The translations under genes and the position numbers were made by a program. A DNA stretch of 64,000 nt, taken from Candidatus Diapherotrites archaeon (GTDB lineage Archaea; Iainarchaeota; Iainarchaeia; Iainarchaeales; 1-14-0-10-31-34). The stretch is taken from positions 192,637 through 256,636 of the forward strand of contig JBFMAK010000001.1 of NCBI GenBank assembly GCA_040755695.1. Direction: 5' to 3'. The notes under the pieces are model-generated. The model was given only the letters and a program-made list of their open reading frames with translations, was not told where the DNA came from and did no database searches. The first letter of the stretch is position 1, and the number at the start of each line of letters is the position of its first letter. Of the stretch, positions 7,490 through 16,389 are shown piece after piece.

Positions 7490-8855
7490 AATAGTATTCT
7501 GTTAATGCCTTCAGTGATTTTGCTGCATTGAATGCGCTGCTGAAGGTGTTTATTTCCTCTTTCTCTAATGCCTTCTTGTGTATTTCGCTGTACTCGCCCC
7601 CGGCAGAAACAACAAGCATTGGCTTTGCGTGCTTTACCCTTATTTCTTGCACTACCTCAATTACCTCTGAGTCAATTGTTGGAACCTGAAATAATAATAT
7701 TACAATTAGTGAATCAACATTAGGGTCTGATATGACTGCCTCCAACACAGTCTTGTATCTCTTGTTGTCTGCGTCCCCTGTTAAGTCAATTGGGTTCTTT
7801 ATTATTGCATAAGGGGGGCAGTTCTTTTTTATTTCCGCTTTCTTTTCTTGTGTCATTTCAGCCAACTTCAATCCGTGCTGTAATACAGCATCTGTTGCTA
7901 ATACTCCGTAGCCTCCTCCGTTGGTGATTATCTGCACTCTGTCACCTTTAGGCACAGGCTCTCTTTCAAAAACCCTTGCATAATCGAATACTTCCTCCAT
8001 TGTTGTTGCAGCAATCATTCCTGTCTGCTTTACCATTGCCTTGTATACTTCAATGCTTCCAGCCAATGCGCCAGTATGGCTTTGCGTTGCTTTTGCGCCT
8101 CCTTCAGTTATGCCTCCCTTAATGAAGATTACAGGCTTGCGTTTTGCCACAAGCTTTGCTTTCTCGAAGAACTTTCTTCCGTGCTTTACTCCCTCCAAGT
8201 AAATTACAATAACCTTTGTTTCCTTGTCTTTTCCTAAGTATTCAAGGAGGTCTGCTTCATCTATGTCCATTGCATTTCCGTAAGAAATGAATTTGTTTAT
8301 TCCATATCCTTTCAGTGAAGCCCAGTCAAGTATTGCTGAACCTAAAGCTCCTGACTGGCTTATGAAAGAAATCCTTCCGTTGTGGGGCCTCTCAAGCCTG
8401 TATGAAGGCAGGAATAATGTGTCTACTCCATGCTTTAAATGCATTACTCCAAGGCAATTTGGGCCTATTACCCTCATTCTGGGGAACTTCTTCATTGCTT
8501 CAGCTAATTTCTTTGTTAGTTCTTCATTCCCAATCTCATGGAATCCTGCGCTGATGATAATTAATGCTTTCACCCTCTTTTTCCCGCATTCAATTACTGT
8601 TTGAGGAACAAATTCTGATGGAACGCAGATTACAGCCAAGTCAATTTTGAAGGGGGCATCCTTTATTGAACTATAAACCTTGCGGTCTAAAATTTTCCCA
8701 AGTTTTGGATTGACTGGAACAATCTTTCCCTTGAATTTTGAGGTAATGAAGTTCTCCATTATCACATGCCCTATTTTGCCAGGGTCATGGGAAGCCCCAA
8801 TTACTGCAATATTCTTGGGCTTAAAAAAATAATCTAAGGAATTCATTTTAGTCAT
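7473..8855 (-). CDS. acdA: Acetyl-CoA synthetase (ADP-forming), alpha subunit
   Basis: 460 residues, the usual length for the separate alpha subunit. It converts acyl-CoA, ADP and phosphate to acid, ATP and CoA, the energy-conserving last step of peptide or sugar fermentation in archaea. It shows an N-terminal CoA-binding Rossmann fold (NIAVIGASHDPGKIGH), the succinyl-CoA ligase-like region and the phosphohistidine motif SHTGALAGS. The beta subunit that carries the ATP-grasp domain is not in the window. It overlaps the upstream cutA by 8 bases and lies in the same direction as the porCDAB operon, which supplies acetyl-CoA. Confidence 0.93.
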   Translation of the reverse strand: MTKMNSLDYFFKPKNIAVIGASHDPGKIGHVIMENFITSKFKGKIVPVNPKLGKILDRKVYSSIKDAPFKIDLAVICVPSEFVPQTVIECGKKRVKALIIISAGFHEIGNEELTKKLAEAMKKFPRMRVIGPNCLGVMHLKHGVDTLFLPSYRLERPHNGRISFISQSGALGSAILDWASLKGYGINKFISYGNAMDIDEADLLEYLGKDKETKVIVIYLEGVKHGRKFFEKAKLVAKRKPVIFIKGGITEGGAKATQSHTGALAGSIEVYKAMVKQTGMIAATTMEEVFDYARVFEREPVPKGDRVQIITNGGGYGVLATDAVLQHGLKLAEMTQEKKAEIKKNCPPYAIIKNPIDLTGDADNKRYKTVLEAVISDPNVDSLIVILLFQVPTIDSEVIEVVQEIRVKHAKPMLVVSAGGEYSEIHKKALEKEEINTFSSAFNAAKSLKALTEYYFRQSR

Positions 8856-9171
8856 CCCCTATTTCAACCATTTCTTTGACCCATTCAAAGTATTCATTGC
8901 TGCCTTTAATGATTGGAATAAAAGAGATTGCAGGATTCTCATAAGAATGGATTTTTTTGACTTCCCTTACAATTTCTTCTGCCTTGACTTCAACTGTTTT
9001 TGCCAGAATCAATGTTTCTGTTTCCCTGCAAAGCTTTCCCTTCCAGTAATAAATTGAATTAATTTTAGGCACAATATTGGCGCAGGCAATCAAGCGCTTT
9101 CTAACAAGGATTTTAGCAATATTTTTTGCTTCCTTCAAATTCTTTGCAGTAATGTAAACCAGCACAAACAT
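8848..9171 (-). CDS. cutA: CutA-family protein
   Basis: 107-residue trimeric ferredoxin-like protein linked in bacteria to divalent-cation tolerance; its true role in archaea is unsettled. The family pattern is clear: VYITAKNLKEAKNIAK, RLIACANIVPKINSIYYWKGKL split across residues about 28-48, the Glu-rich middle (ETETLILAKT) and HSYENPAISFIPI. It lies between porB and acdA on the same strand. The intergenic gap to porB carries a nested hairpin. Confidence 0.92.
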   Translation of the reverse strand: MFVLVYITAKNLKEAKNIAKILVRKRLIACANIVPKINSIYYWKGKLCRETETLILAKTVEVKAEEIVREVKKIHSYENPAISFIPIIKGSNEYFEWVKEMVEIGDD

Positions 9172-9188
9172 TTTTCAACCGCCTCTGC

Positions 9189-9245
9189 CAGTTGACGTCA
9201 GTGTACTACATTCGTTGCGCTCAGTAGTACTTACTTCGTAAACTG
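9189..9245 (-). repeat. Nested hairpin between porB and cutA
   Basis: GTACTAC at 9203-9209 pairs with GTAGTAC at 9224-9230 around a 14-base loop. An outer CAGTT at 9189-9193 pairs with AACTG at 9241-9245. It lies after the porB stop and ahead of cutA, so it may be a terminator, a processing site or part of the cutA leader. Confidence 0.65.
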
Positions 9246-9247
9246 TT

Positions 9248-10171
9248 TTAATATTCACTCACGTTCCAGAATTCTCCCTTATTGAATTTCTCCCATTCTT
9301 CATTTATTTGCTTCTGTATTACTGCAATTTCATCTTTATTCAGGTGGGCATATCTTCCCTGCATTTTGAGTGCCTCTTCAATTGGAATCATCCTTGGCTG
9401 AACTGTCACCTTGAAGAAATTGTTTTCTATTTCATACAAAGGCCATATGCCTGACTGGACCATTAGCTCGCCAATTTTTCTTCCTTTGTCCTGGTCCAAG
9501 AGCCAGCCCGGAATGCATGGCGCAAGCAATTCAATGTATTTAGGGCCATTGATTGATGCTGCCTTCTGCAGTTTCTTAATGAAATCCAATGGGAATGCAG
9601 TGCAGGCAGTTGCAACATATGGCGCTCCATGCGCCAGCATTATTTTTGTCATGTGCTTTCTCGGGTGAATGTTTCCTTCGGTCCTGCCTGCAACAATTGG
9701 GGTAGTAGAAGTTCTTGCATACAATGGTGTTGCAGCAGTCCTCTGGTAGCCTGTATTGGCGAAAACCTCATTGTTGTAGCATACGTGAATTATGTTTTCG
9801 TACCTGTCAAACATTCCGCTCAAGGCCTGAAAGCCTATGTCGTATGTTGCCCCGTCCCCTGCATAAACCACAATTACTGCTTTTTTATCTAACCCTTTTC
9901 TCTTGAGGCCTGCGAGAATTCCTGCTGCAGTTGAATCAGCATTCTCTATTGCGTTGTGCACCCAGTTCACTTTATAGGGAGTGAAAGGATAATTTGCTGT
10001 CAGGGTCATGCATCCAGCGCTGTTCACCATTATTGCATTCTTTCCTAGTGCCTTGAAAACATATTTAATTCCCAGTACTGGCTGGCAGCCAGAGCAAGCA
10101 AAAGTGCCTCCTCCAATGAAGTCTTCTCTTCCAATTTCTTTTATTGTTTCTATTGCTTTCACATCAGCCAT
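9248..10171 (-). CDS. porB: Pyruvate:ferredoxin oxidoreductase, beta subunit
   Basis: 307-residue thiamine diphosphate-binding subunit. CSGCQP near residue 26 supplies Fe-S ligands, and VYAGDGATYDIGF near 100-113 is the TPP/Mg motif. NNEVFANTGYQRTAATPL follows, as in POR beta chains. With alpha, gamma and delta it oxidises pyruvate to acetyl-CoA and reduces ferredoxin, and can run in reverse. It overlaps porA by 13 bases and ends the four-gene operon. Confidence 0.95.
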   Translation of the reverse strand: MADVKAIETIKEIGREDFIGGGTFACSGCQPVLGIKYVFKALGKNAIMVNSAGCMTLTANYPFTPYKVNWVHNAIENADSTAAGILAGLKRKGLDKKAVIVVYAGDGATYDIGFQALSGMFDRYENIIHVCYNNEVFANTGYQRTAATPLYARTSTTPIVAGRTEGNIHPRKHMTKIMLAHGAPYVATACTAFPLDFIKKLQKAASINGPKYIELLAPCIPGWLLDQDKGRKIGELMVQSGIWPLYEIENNFFKVTVQPRMIPIEEALKMQGRYAHLNKDEIAVIQKQINEEWEKFNKGEFWNVSEY

Positions 10172-11295
10172 TTTCTCTCCTCTTTTCTTGCCTTAAGCAA
10201 TTCATTGAATATTGCCTTGAAGTCTTTTACTGAAACCATTTTTCCTCCTAGAGAAATAATGTAATTTGACACTGTCTTTTTTCCGTCTGCAATACATGCT
10301 TTAATTTCGGGATAAAGGATTCCTGAAATTCCAGCAGAAATATTCTGGTCCACTACAGCAATCCTTTTCGCTTTCTTTAATGCATTTTTTATTTTCTCTT
10401 CAGGGAATGGTCGAAGAATTCTAATTCTAAGCAATCCCGCTTTTTTTCCTTTTTTTCTCATTTGCCTTACAGCAGCCTTTGCAATAGTGGAATTTGCTCC
10501 CATCATTACAATTACTGCCCGCGCGTCTTTGCTGTAAAATTCTTCAATTAAGTCATAATTCCTTCCAGTCAACTTGAACCATTCCTTGTGCGCTTCCTCC
10601 AAGGCCTTTAATGCATTCAATTGCGCTTTATGTAATTGGCTCTTGAAGTACATGTATTCTTCAATGCAGGGCGTCCCCAAAGTCATTGGCTTACACAAAT
10701 CGATTTTCACTTCCAGTTTCAGTTCAGGCAGAAATTTGTCTACAAGCTCTTGTTCTGGAATATTCACTTCCTCTCTTGTGTAAGACAGAATGAACCCATC
10801 CATTCCAACAAGTGAAGGCAGAAGAATCCTCTTGTCCTCTGAGACTTTGAAAGCAATAATAATTGAGTCTAAAAGTTCCTGGTTTGTTTCAGCCATGAAC
10901 AAAAGCCAGCCTGAATCCCTCATTGCCAGAAAATCATTATGGTCAGGCCATAAAGTTATTGGGGCAGCTATTGCCCTGCAGCCGTTAACCATTACTACAG
11001 GCATTCTTGTGCCTGAAACAATTGGAAGAATTTCATGCATTAACATTAATCCCTGCGATGATGTTGAAGTGAAAGTCCTGTTCTCTGTCATCTCAGAGCC
11101 TAATGCAGCGCTCAACACAGAGTGCTCTGATTCTGCAAAGAGGAGCTCCAAGTCAATTTTTCCTTCTGCCTTCCATTCGGAGAGTATTTCCATTAATTCT
11201 GTTTGAGGGGTAATTGGAAATACTGGGATTACCTGCACTTTGCAGAGCTTTACAGCCCAGGCGCAAGCACTGTTTCCGTCAAGCAATTCAATCAT
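10159..11295 (-). CDS. porA: Pyruvate:ferredoxin oxidoreductase, alpha subunit
   Basis: 378 residues. The Pyr-binding domain shows VIPVFPITPQTELMEIL at about 23-39, the ESEHS motif and the run TSSQGLMLMHEILPIVSGTR, and continues with ITLWPDHNDFLAMRDSGWL; these match POR rather than 2-oxoglutarate enzymes. The C-terminal transketolase-like domain includes AVIVMMGA and VVDQNIS. It is third in the porC-porD-porA-porB order and overlaps porB. Confidence 0.94.
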   Translation of the reverse strand: MIELLDGNSACAWAVKLCKVQVIPVFPITPQTELMEILSEWKAEGKIDLELLFAESEHSVLSAALGSEMTENRTFTSTSSQGLMLMHEILPIVSGTRMPVVMVNGCRAIAAPITLWPDHNDFLAMRDSGWLLFMAETNQELLDSIIIAFKVSEDKRILLPSLVGMDGFILSYTREEVNIPEQELVDKFLPELKLEVKIDLCKPMTLGTPCIEEYMYFKSQLHKAQLNALKALEEAHKEWFKLTGRNYDLIEEFYSKDARAVIVMMGANSTIAKAAVRQMRKKGKKAGLLRIRILRPFPEEKIKNALKKAKRIAVVDQNISAGISGILYPEIKACIADGKKTVSNYIISLGGKMVSVKDFKAIFNELLKARKEERKWLM

Positions 11296-11305
11296 TCATT
11301 CACCT

Positions 11306-11611
11306 TTATTCCCCTTTTGCTTTCACCATTTCAATGCATTTCACAGGGCAGACTTCAGCGCAGGAAGCACAACCCTTGCATATCTGAAAATCAAATTGAA
11401 TTGAGTCGTCAGGCATTCTCTTTACTGCTGTGTCAGGGCAGTGAAGCCAGCATAACAGGCACTTGATGCACTTGCTTGAATCAATTTTCGGCTTTAACAT
11501 CTTCCACGAGCCAGTGTCAGGCATTTCGCCCATTCCCGTAATTGAAGCAGGGATTCCTTTTATGCCTTCATACTTCAATTCTTTTTCTGCAACTAGCCTG
11601 CTTCCCTTCAT
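11306..11611 (-). CDS. porD: Pyruvate:ferredoxin oxidoreductase, delta subunit (2[4Fe-4S])
   Basis: 101-residue electron-transfer subunit with two ferredoxin-type clusters. CIKCLLCWLHCP (near 48) and CKGCASCAEVCPVKCIE (near 78) supply the Cys ligands. The lead-in GSWKMLKPKIDSSKC is typical of PorD. Its start overlaps the end of porC by 4 bases, and porA begins about 10 bases after its stop. Confidence 0.95.
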   Translation of the reverse strand: MKGSRLVAEKELKYEGIKGIPASITGMGEMPDTGSWKMLKPKIDSSKCIKCLLCWLHCPDTAVKRMPDDSIQFDFQICKGCASCAEVCPVKCIEMVKAKGE

Positions 11612-12135
11612 TGTTTCACCATTTCAAAGCATTTCCTTGCAGCATTCATGTTCTTTGAAATTAATTCTTCCTTTTTTGCCCCCAATTCAATTCTAACAGC
11701 TTCCTCAAGTTTCTCAAAAGAGATTTCAAGGAACAATTTCAGGAAGGCCCCAAGCATTGCAATGTTTGCTGTCTGCCTTCCTGTCTCCTGCAGTGCAATC
11801 GATGTTGCGTCCATAACCCAGAAATTTTTCTTTTCGATTTTCTCGTGCGAGTTGATAAGGACTTTTGTTTCCTTTTTTGCTCCGCTCAAGGTCTTCTTTC
11901 TTTCAATTGTGTCGTCCAGTATTATAATGAAGTCAGGCTCAAAGATATAGCCCCTCAATTCAATTGGCTTCCTGTCAATCCTTACAAAGCTTGTCACTGG
12001 GGCACCCTGTCTTTCAGCTCCATACACGGCAAAATCCTGTGTCTGGAACCCGCTTAAGTATGCAGCCCTTGCAATTATTTGCGCGCTCTTCTTTACGCCT
12101 TGGCCTCCTCTCCCATGGATCCTTACTTCAATCAT
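11608..12135 (-). CDS. porC: Pyruvate:ferredoxin oxidoreductase, gamma subunit
   Basis: 175 residues, the first gene of porCDAB. The start MIEVRIHGRGGQGVKKSAQ is the family signature, followed by YGAERQGAPVTSFVRI and the ANIAMLGAFLK region. The gamma subunit interacts with the CoA-side domain in assembled POR. The gene order gamma-delta-alpha-beta with overlaps is the common archaeal arrangement and implies one transcript. Confidence 0.95.
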   Translation of the reverse strand: MIEVRIHGRGGQGVKKSAQIIARAAYLSGFQTQDFAVYGAERQGAPVTSFVRIDRKPIELRGYIFEPDFIIILDDTIERKKTLSGAKKETKVLINSHEKIEKKNFWVMDATSIALQETGRQTANIAMLGAFLKLFLEISFEKLEEAVRIELGAKKEELISKNMNAARKCFEMVKQ

Positions 12136-12197
12136 TTTTTGTTCACTCGCTGAAAACCATAAAGATTAAGGAAAAAGATTAAATAAAATTAGCGTTT

Positions 12198-12947
12198 TCA
12201 GCCCAAAAACTTGAGTGAAAGCATTAAAAGTATCCCAAAAACAAAAGCAATCAATTGAGCAAAAGATTTTTCCATTTTAACTTCTTTATGCATTTCAGGA
12301 ACCAAATCACTCAAAGCAATGTACATGAAGTTTCCTGCAGCAAAAGGAATAAGATAAAATAAATAATTAGAGAAAGAAAAGAACTGGCTGAATACAATCA
12401 CAATTAATGCCCCAGCAAAAGAGGTTAATGCAGTCAGGAAATTCAATTTGAGCGCCTTCACTTTGCTCAGGCCAGCATGAATTAATACTCCAAAATCCCC
12501 TATCTCCTGAGGTATCTCATGAAATATTACTGCAATTGTTGTTGCAATGCCTACTGGAATTGAAGCAATAAAGCTGCCTGCAATAATTACTCCGTCAATG
12601 AAATTATGCACTGAATCCCCGACCAGATTCATGTAAGCCAAAGGATGAGGGTGTTCCTCCGAGGTTGCAACATGGCAGTGCCTCCACTGAATGAACTTCT
12701 CCATAACAAAAGAAACTATTATCCCCAACAAAACAAAAAAAGACAATTCAAGCGTGAAACCTTTCCCTGCTGCCTCAGGAAGCAAGTGAATAAATACATC
12801 ACCTAAAAGGCCTCCAGCAGAAAAGCTCACCAAGTAAAGCAGAGCCTTCCTTAAAGCAGAATCCTTCAAAGAAAAAGTGAACACCCCAATAAAAGAAATC
12901 AGGCTCACAACCAGAACGCTTGCAAGAACATAAATTAATTCAGTCAA
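12198..12947 (-). CDS. ZIP-family divalent metal transporter
   Basis: 249-residue membrane protein with about eight hydrophobic segments. The metal-site helices read NLVGDSVHNFIDGVIIAGSF (TM4-like, His-Asn and Asp) and VIFHEIPQEIGDFGVL (TM5-like HEIPQE), which define ZIP. A loop with HCHVATSEEHPHPL between helices is a likely cytosolic metal sensor. It probably imports Zn or Fe. It follows an SdpI-like gene on the same strand with a 16-base gap. Confidence 0.93.
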   Translation of the reverse strand: MTELIYVLASVLVVSLISFIGVFTFSLKDSALRKALLYLVSFSAGGLLGDVFIHLLPEAAGKGFTLELSFFVLLGIIVSFVMEKFIQWRHCHVATSEEHPHPLAYMNLVGDSVHNFIDGVIIAGSFIASIPVGIATTIAVIFHEIPQEIGDFGVLIHAGLSKVKALKLNFLTALTSFAGALIVIVFSQFFSFSNYLFYLIPFAAGNFMYIALSDLVPEMHKEVKMEKSFAQLIAFVFGILLMLSLKFLG

Positions 12948-12963
12948 TTAGAAACCACTCTAA

Positions 12964-13626
12964 TTACTTCTTCTTTTTTTCTTTTTCTTCAAGTTCCCTA
13001 AACTCGAAATAAGAGTAAAGAACAGACCAAGCCAGGATGAGAATCAATGGAACGAAAAGAATCCAGAAAAAGAACTCAGGCAGAACAATTCCCAACAACA
13101 AAATCAACGCATAAAGCCTGAATAACTTGCCTCCCATTTTATGGGTCTTATTCCATACTTCATCGCTTGCAAGAGTCCAGGGAAGCCTTATTCCAATCAA
13201 GTAATTCCTTTTGGCTTTGCTTATAAGGAAACCACAGAAATAAAATAAAAGAGAGAAACCAGGAACAAGCATTACAACAAAATCAAACCTTTTTCCCAAA
13301 TTCCAGAAAATTGAAAGCAGGTAAAGGTAAACCATGAAGAAAATGAATACAGCCCTGAAGATGTCATACTCCCTCCTAAACAACTGAATATTTTTCTTGA
13401 GAGGATCAATTTTGGGCACAACCCATAACACCAGATACAAGATAACAATCATTACCGGAATCAAAAAGAGCGCGTAAGCCTTTGACATAAAGCCGTCAGC
13501 TTCGCCTGCAATATTCCAGTGCGTCACCATTAATGCAGGCATAAAAGAATATGCAGCAAAAGCAGAAACAAAAATCATTACAATAAGCAGAACCTGCATG
13601 AACTCAAGCAAAAAAGGCCTTTTCAT
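12964..13626 (-). CDS. SdpI/DUF1648-like membrane protein
   Basis: A membrane protein of about 220 residues with six or more hydrophobic segments. PALMVTHWNIAGEADGFMSK near residues 29-48 is the DUF1648 signature, and NYLIGIRLPWTLASDEVWNKTHK split across residues about 150-172 is the SdpI signature. In Bacillus, SdpI gives immunity to a killing peptide; in archaea the role is unknown. The ATG at 13626 is preferred over TTG at 13641, as neither has an SD sequence. The tail is Lys/Glu-rich. It precedes the ZIP gene. Confidence 0.82.
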   Translation of the reverse strand: MKRPFLLEFMQVLLIVMIFVSAFAAYSFMPALMVTHWNIAGEADGFMSKAYALFLIPVMIVILYLVLWVVPKIDPLKKNIQLFRREYDIFRAVFIFFMVYLYLLSIFWNLGKRFDFVVMLVPGFSLLFYFCGFLISKAKRNYLIGIRLPWTLASDEVWNKTHKMGGKLFRLYALILLLGIVLPEFFFWILFVPLILILAWSVLYSYFEFRELEEKEKKKK

Positions 13627-13683
13627 TGCATCACAATACAATTAGAAAAGAAAGAAATAAAAAGCAAACAATTAATTTGCAGT

Positions 13684-16389
13684 TTAAGGCAGGAAATCCT
13701 TTGACTTGATTTTTTGGGGCAGGTAGTCTTCTGTTATGAACCTGATCCCCTTCTTGCTTAAGGCTTCCAGTTCCAGCTTGATTGCCTTGTCTTTCATTCT
13801 GGCGAATTCTTCCTGCCATTCCTTTTTCCTGAACCACTCATAGCCCTTCATTTCATTAAGTCTTTTCTCATCCAACTTATTCAACTTGATTGTCACTTCC
13901 TTCGGAATCTTGAATGTCTCAACATCTTTCACTGTAAGGCCAATGTATTTGGTCTCAGGCGTTGCAAGCTTCTCTTCAGAGTAACTCAAAGAAATTGAGC
14001 CTTGTTTTATCACAGAATAAATGTACATTCCCCAGGGGTCTGCATCCATCAAAGCAAAAACAGGAAGCTTGAATTCCCTGTTCAGCCTTTGCACAAGCCT
14101 TCTTTCAGCCCTTGAAGGCTGGCCTCTTCCGGTGATTATAATGCACTTGTTCTTCTGCCAGAACCTGTCTTCATTAAACCTTTTCCAGACAGCATCTTTT
14201 TCAATGAACAAGACATATTCTGCACTCAAGTCCTTTATTTCAATTTTTTCTGGCTCAACATTTGAGGGAACACCCCAGCCGCCAGAACCCATTTTAGTCA
14301 AGTCAATTGTGTCCTTTCCGTCCTTTATCTTTAGGTCTCCTGCAATCACCCCTTTTGAAGAAGCAGCCAAATGCAGTTCTTCCCTCAGTAAATTCAATGA
14401 AGCCTCAATGTCTTCTATGCAGGGGTCCGAGTTATGCAGAAGCAATAATCCTGTTCCTCCAATAAAATTTTGAATTGGTCTGACACAGAAATCCATTGTA
14501 TATTCTGGCACTTCAGCTTTTTCTATTGATTTTATTTTATCCCAGTAAATGTCTGACTCAAGAATTAATTGCAATTGTTGAACATATTCATTGTTTGCAT
14601 TTCCTAATGTGGAAATTATTTTTCTGACCATGTTTCTACTTACTTTTTCGCTTTTTTCAATGCGGCTAAAATTCATTTCTTTATGGGTTTTTTCTCCTAA
14701 CGCAATTCCTTTTCTGGCTTTTTTGATTAAATTCCCGATTCCAGAAATCTTATCGCTTGAAGTCATTGTTGTTTTTTCAAAGGAATCATTATAATCACCA
14801 GTAATTTTTGAAAGTTCTCCTGAGTAATCCCTGTTTCCTACTCTAACCTCAAAAGCGTTGTGTTTTGGAAGGGTTCTCTTGTATTCATAGATATTTGCAA
14901 ATAACCCTAATCTCAATAGAAGGAATGTTATTCCGTCAACTAATTTTTTGCTTGTTGTGTGAAACCTTATTTCGAATCTTGGTCCTTTGCTTCCATCCTC
15001 TCTTCTGAAACTGTAAATAAATGCTTGAATGCATTCTTTTGGGGAATCCAATAGTAATGGAGGAATTTCTTTATCCCAGGCTTTCTCAAACTTTAATCCA
15101 ACTCCATATTGCAATATGTGTGAAAGTGAGTCATAGCCAACATTTAGTCTATACGTGCCGTCTTTGCATTTAAGTAATTTCTTTGAGGAACATCCCCCAA
15201 AGATTTCTTCGAAAGCTTGCTTGAATTCCTGTAAATATTCAATTGATTTGTTGTTTATTGATACTCTGAACTCTTTTCTTTTTCTTTCTATTATTGATAA
15301 ACTTCCTTCACTCAAAAGAGCCCCCAAAACAATTCCCAATCCCCTTTTCTTTTCAATAGTGCATTTATATTTATGTTGTGATCCTTTTCCAGAGATTCTA
15401 ATCTTTGGCATTAAGTCCTCTATCTGGGGGTTGGTTTCTTTTATCAGTTTTAGTGGAAGCGTTTTCCAGTGTTCCCAATTGGCTTTTACAGTCGGCGGAT
15501 TGTTCTTAAACTTATTTTTTAAAATATATTCTTTCACTCTCTCTTTTCCAATTCTATTTATGGTCAAATTTATAGTTTCTTTGTCTGATTTCAAATAGAT
15601 TTTTTCAATTATTTCTTCAGGAGCATTTTCAATTAAAGAGTAGATTATATTTATTGGTTCAGTGTTTTCTTTTATTGAGATTCTTCTTGGAATTGCGATG
15701 TAGCCCCCTTTTTTCAGTTCTGATGTTTTTATTTCAACTGGAAACCCTTCTCTTACGGTAAATAAACTGTGTGATTTTGTTACTTTTACAGCTCTCCCTG
15801 AACTAGTTTTGATTTTGACTGCCTCATTTGGCGGATGAACGATTATGTAATCTGTTTTGTGTTCTGCGATTTTTTGTTGGCTATCAAATCCGCACACACT
15901 AATATTATTAATTGATATAATTTTTCTTTCAGGTTCATCAACTTCGACTGTGCCATTTTTTTCAGCAAACCTTACAACCTCGTCTGCACTTACTAATTTT
16001 AATTTTCCGTTTAATCTTACCAAGACAGTTTCATCCGGGCAGATGCTTTCACTCTGGTCTTCAAAAGTGTTTTCCTGTGTGCCTTCAATTGTGTGCTTTA
16101 ACGCATAATACAAGTCCCTGATTGAAATCGTTGCCTTTTCTTCTATTACTTTCCTTATTTCTGATGCAACCAGTAATGTCTGCATGAATTTTCTTGTGTG
16201 GGCAATATTCAGGAACTGCCTTTGGGACATCTTGTCGCCTAATTTTATTGTCTGGCTCTTTTTATCGAAATAAATATTGTTCAATGACCTTACAGGAAGT
16301 TCATAAGAGGGATTCCTGCCTGCTTCAATCTGCTGCAATATATCCTGGCCTGCCTCAACCAGCTTCTTTACTACTTCCTTGTCTTCCAT
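13684..16389 (-). CDS. top6A: DNA topoisomerase VI subunit A, with one intein
   Basis: The Spo11-like subunit that cuts both DNA strands in the type IIB topoisomerase. Exteins are residues 1-114 and 654-901, together 362 residues, a normal length. The catalytic Tyr lies in SIRDLYYALKH (Tyr94 or Tyr95). The TOPRIM metal residues are in LFIEKDAVW and MDADPWGMYIY. The intein (115-653) interrupts the conserved DQSES-DP sequence just after the catalytic domain; the spliced product reads DQSESDPCIEDIE as in other Top6A. The ATG directly abuts the Top6B stop, so the two subunits are co-translated. Confidence 0.96.
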   Translation of the reverse strand: MEDKEVVKKLVEAGQDILQQIEAGRNPSYELPVRSLNNIYFDKKSQTIKLGDKMSQRQFLNIAHTRKFMQTLLVASEIRKVIEEKATISIRDLYYALKHTIEGTQENTFEDQSESICPDETVLVRLNGKLKLVSADEVVRFAEKNGTVEVDEPERKIISINNISVCGFDSQQKIAEHKTDYIIVHPPNEAVKIKTSSGRAVKVTKSHSLFTVREGFPVEIKTSELKKGGYIAIPRRISIKENTEPINIIYSLIENAPEEIIEKIYLKSDKETINLTINRIGKERVKEYILKNKFKNNPPTVKANWEHWKTLPLKLIKETNPQIEDLMPKIRISGKGSQHKYKCTIEKKRGLGIVLGALLSEGSLSIIERKRKEFRVSINNKSIEYLQEFKQAFEEIFGGCSSKKLLKCKDGTYRLNVGYDSLSHILQYGVGLKFEKAWDKEIPPLLLDSPKECIQAFIYSFRREDGSKGPRFEIRFHTTSKKLVDGITFLLLRLGLFANIYEYKRTLPKHNAFEVRVGNRDYSGELSKITGDYNDSFEKTTMTSSDKISGIGNLIKKARKGIALGEKTHKEMNFSRIEKSEKVSRNMVRKIISTLGNANNEYVQQLQLILESDIYWDKIKSIEKAEVPEYTMDFCVRPIQNFIGGTGLLLLHNSDPCIEDIEASLNLLREELHLAASSKGVIAGDLKIKDGKDTIDLTKMGSGGWGVPSNVEPEKIEIKDLSAEYVLFIEKDAVWKRFNEDRFWQKNKCIIITGRGQPSRAERRLVQRLNREFKLPVFALMDADPWGMYIYSVIKQGSISLSYSEEKLATPETKYIGLTVKDVETFKIPKEVTIKLNKLDEKRLNEMKGYEWFRKKEWQEEFARMKDKAIKLELEALSKKGIRFITEDYLPQKIKSKDFLP
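14431..16047 (-). mobile_element. Intein in Top6A (539 aa)
   Basis: I place the start at Ser115 (SICPDETVLVRLNG) rather than Cys117, because this restores the extein sequence and aligns residue for residue with the first Top6B intein. Block B is VTKSHSLFTV. The endonuclease domain has LGIVLGALLSEGSL and a second degenerate motif AFIYSFRREDGS. The end is GTGLLLLHN followed by +1 Ser. It looks complete and possibly still homing-competent. Confidence 0.93.

Noticed and set aside
16047-16047. Cys117 as first residue of the Top6A intein
   Set aside because: It would leave two extra residues in the spliced DQSES-DP motif; Ser115 restores it and aligns with the first Top6B intein.
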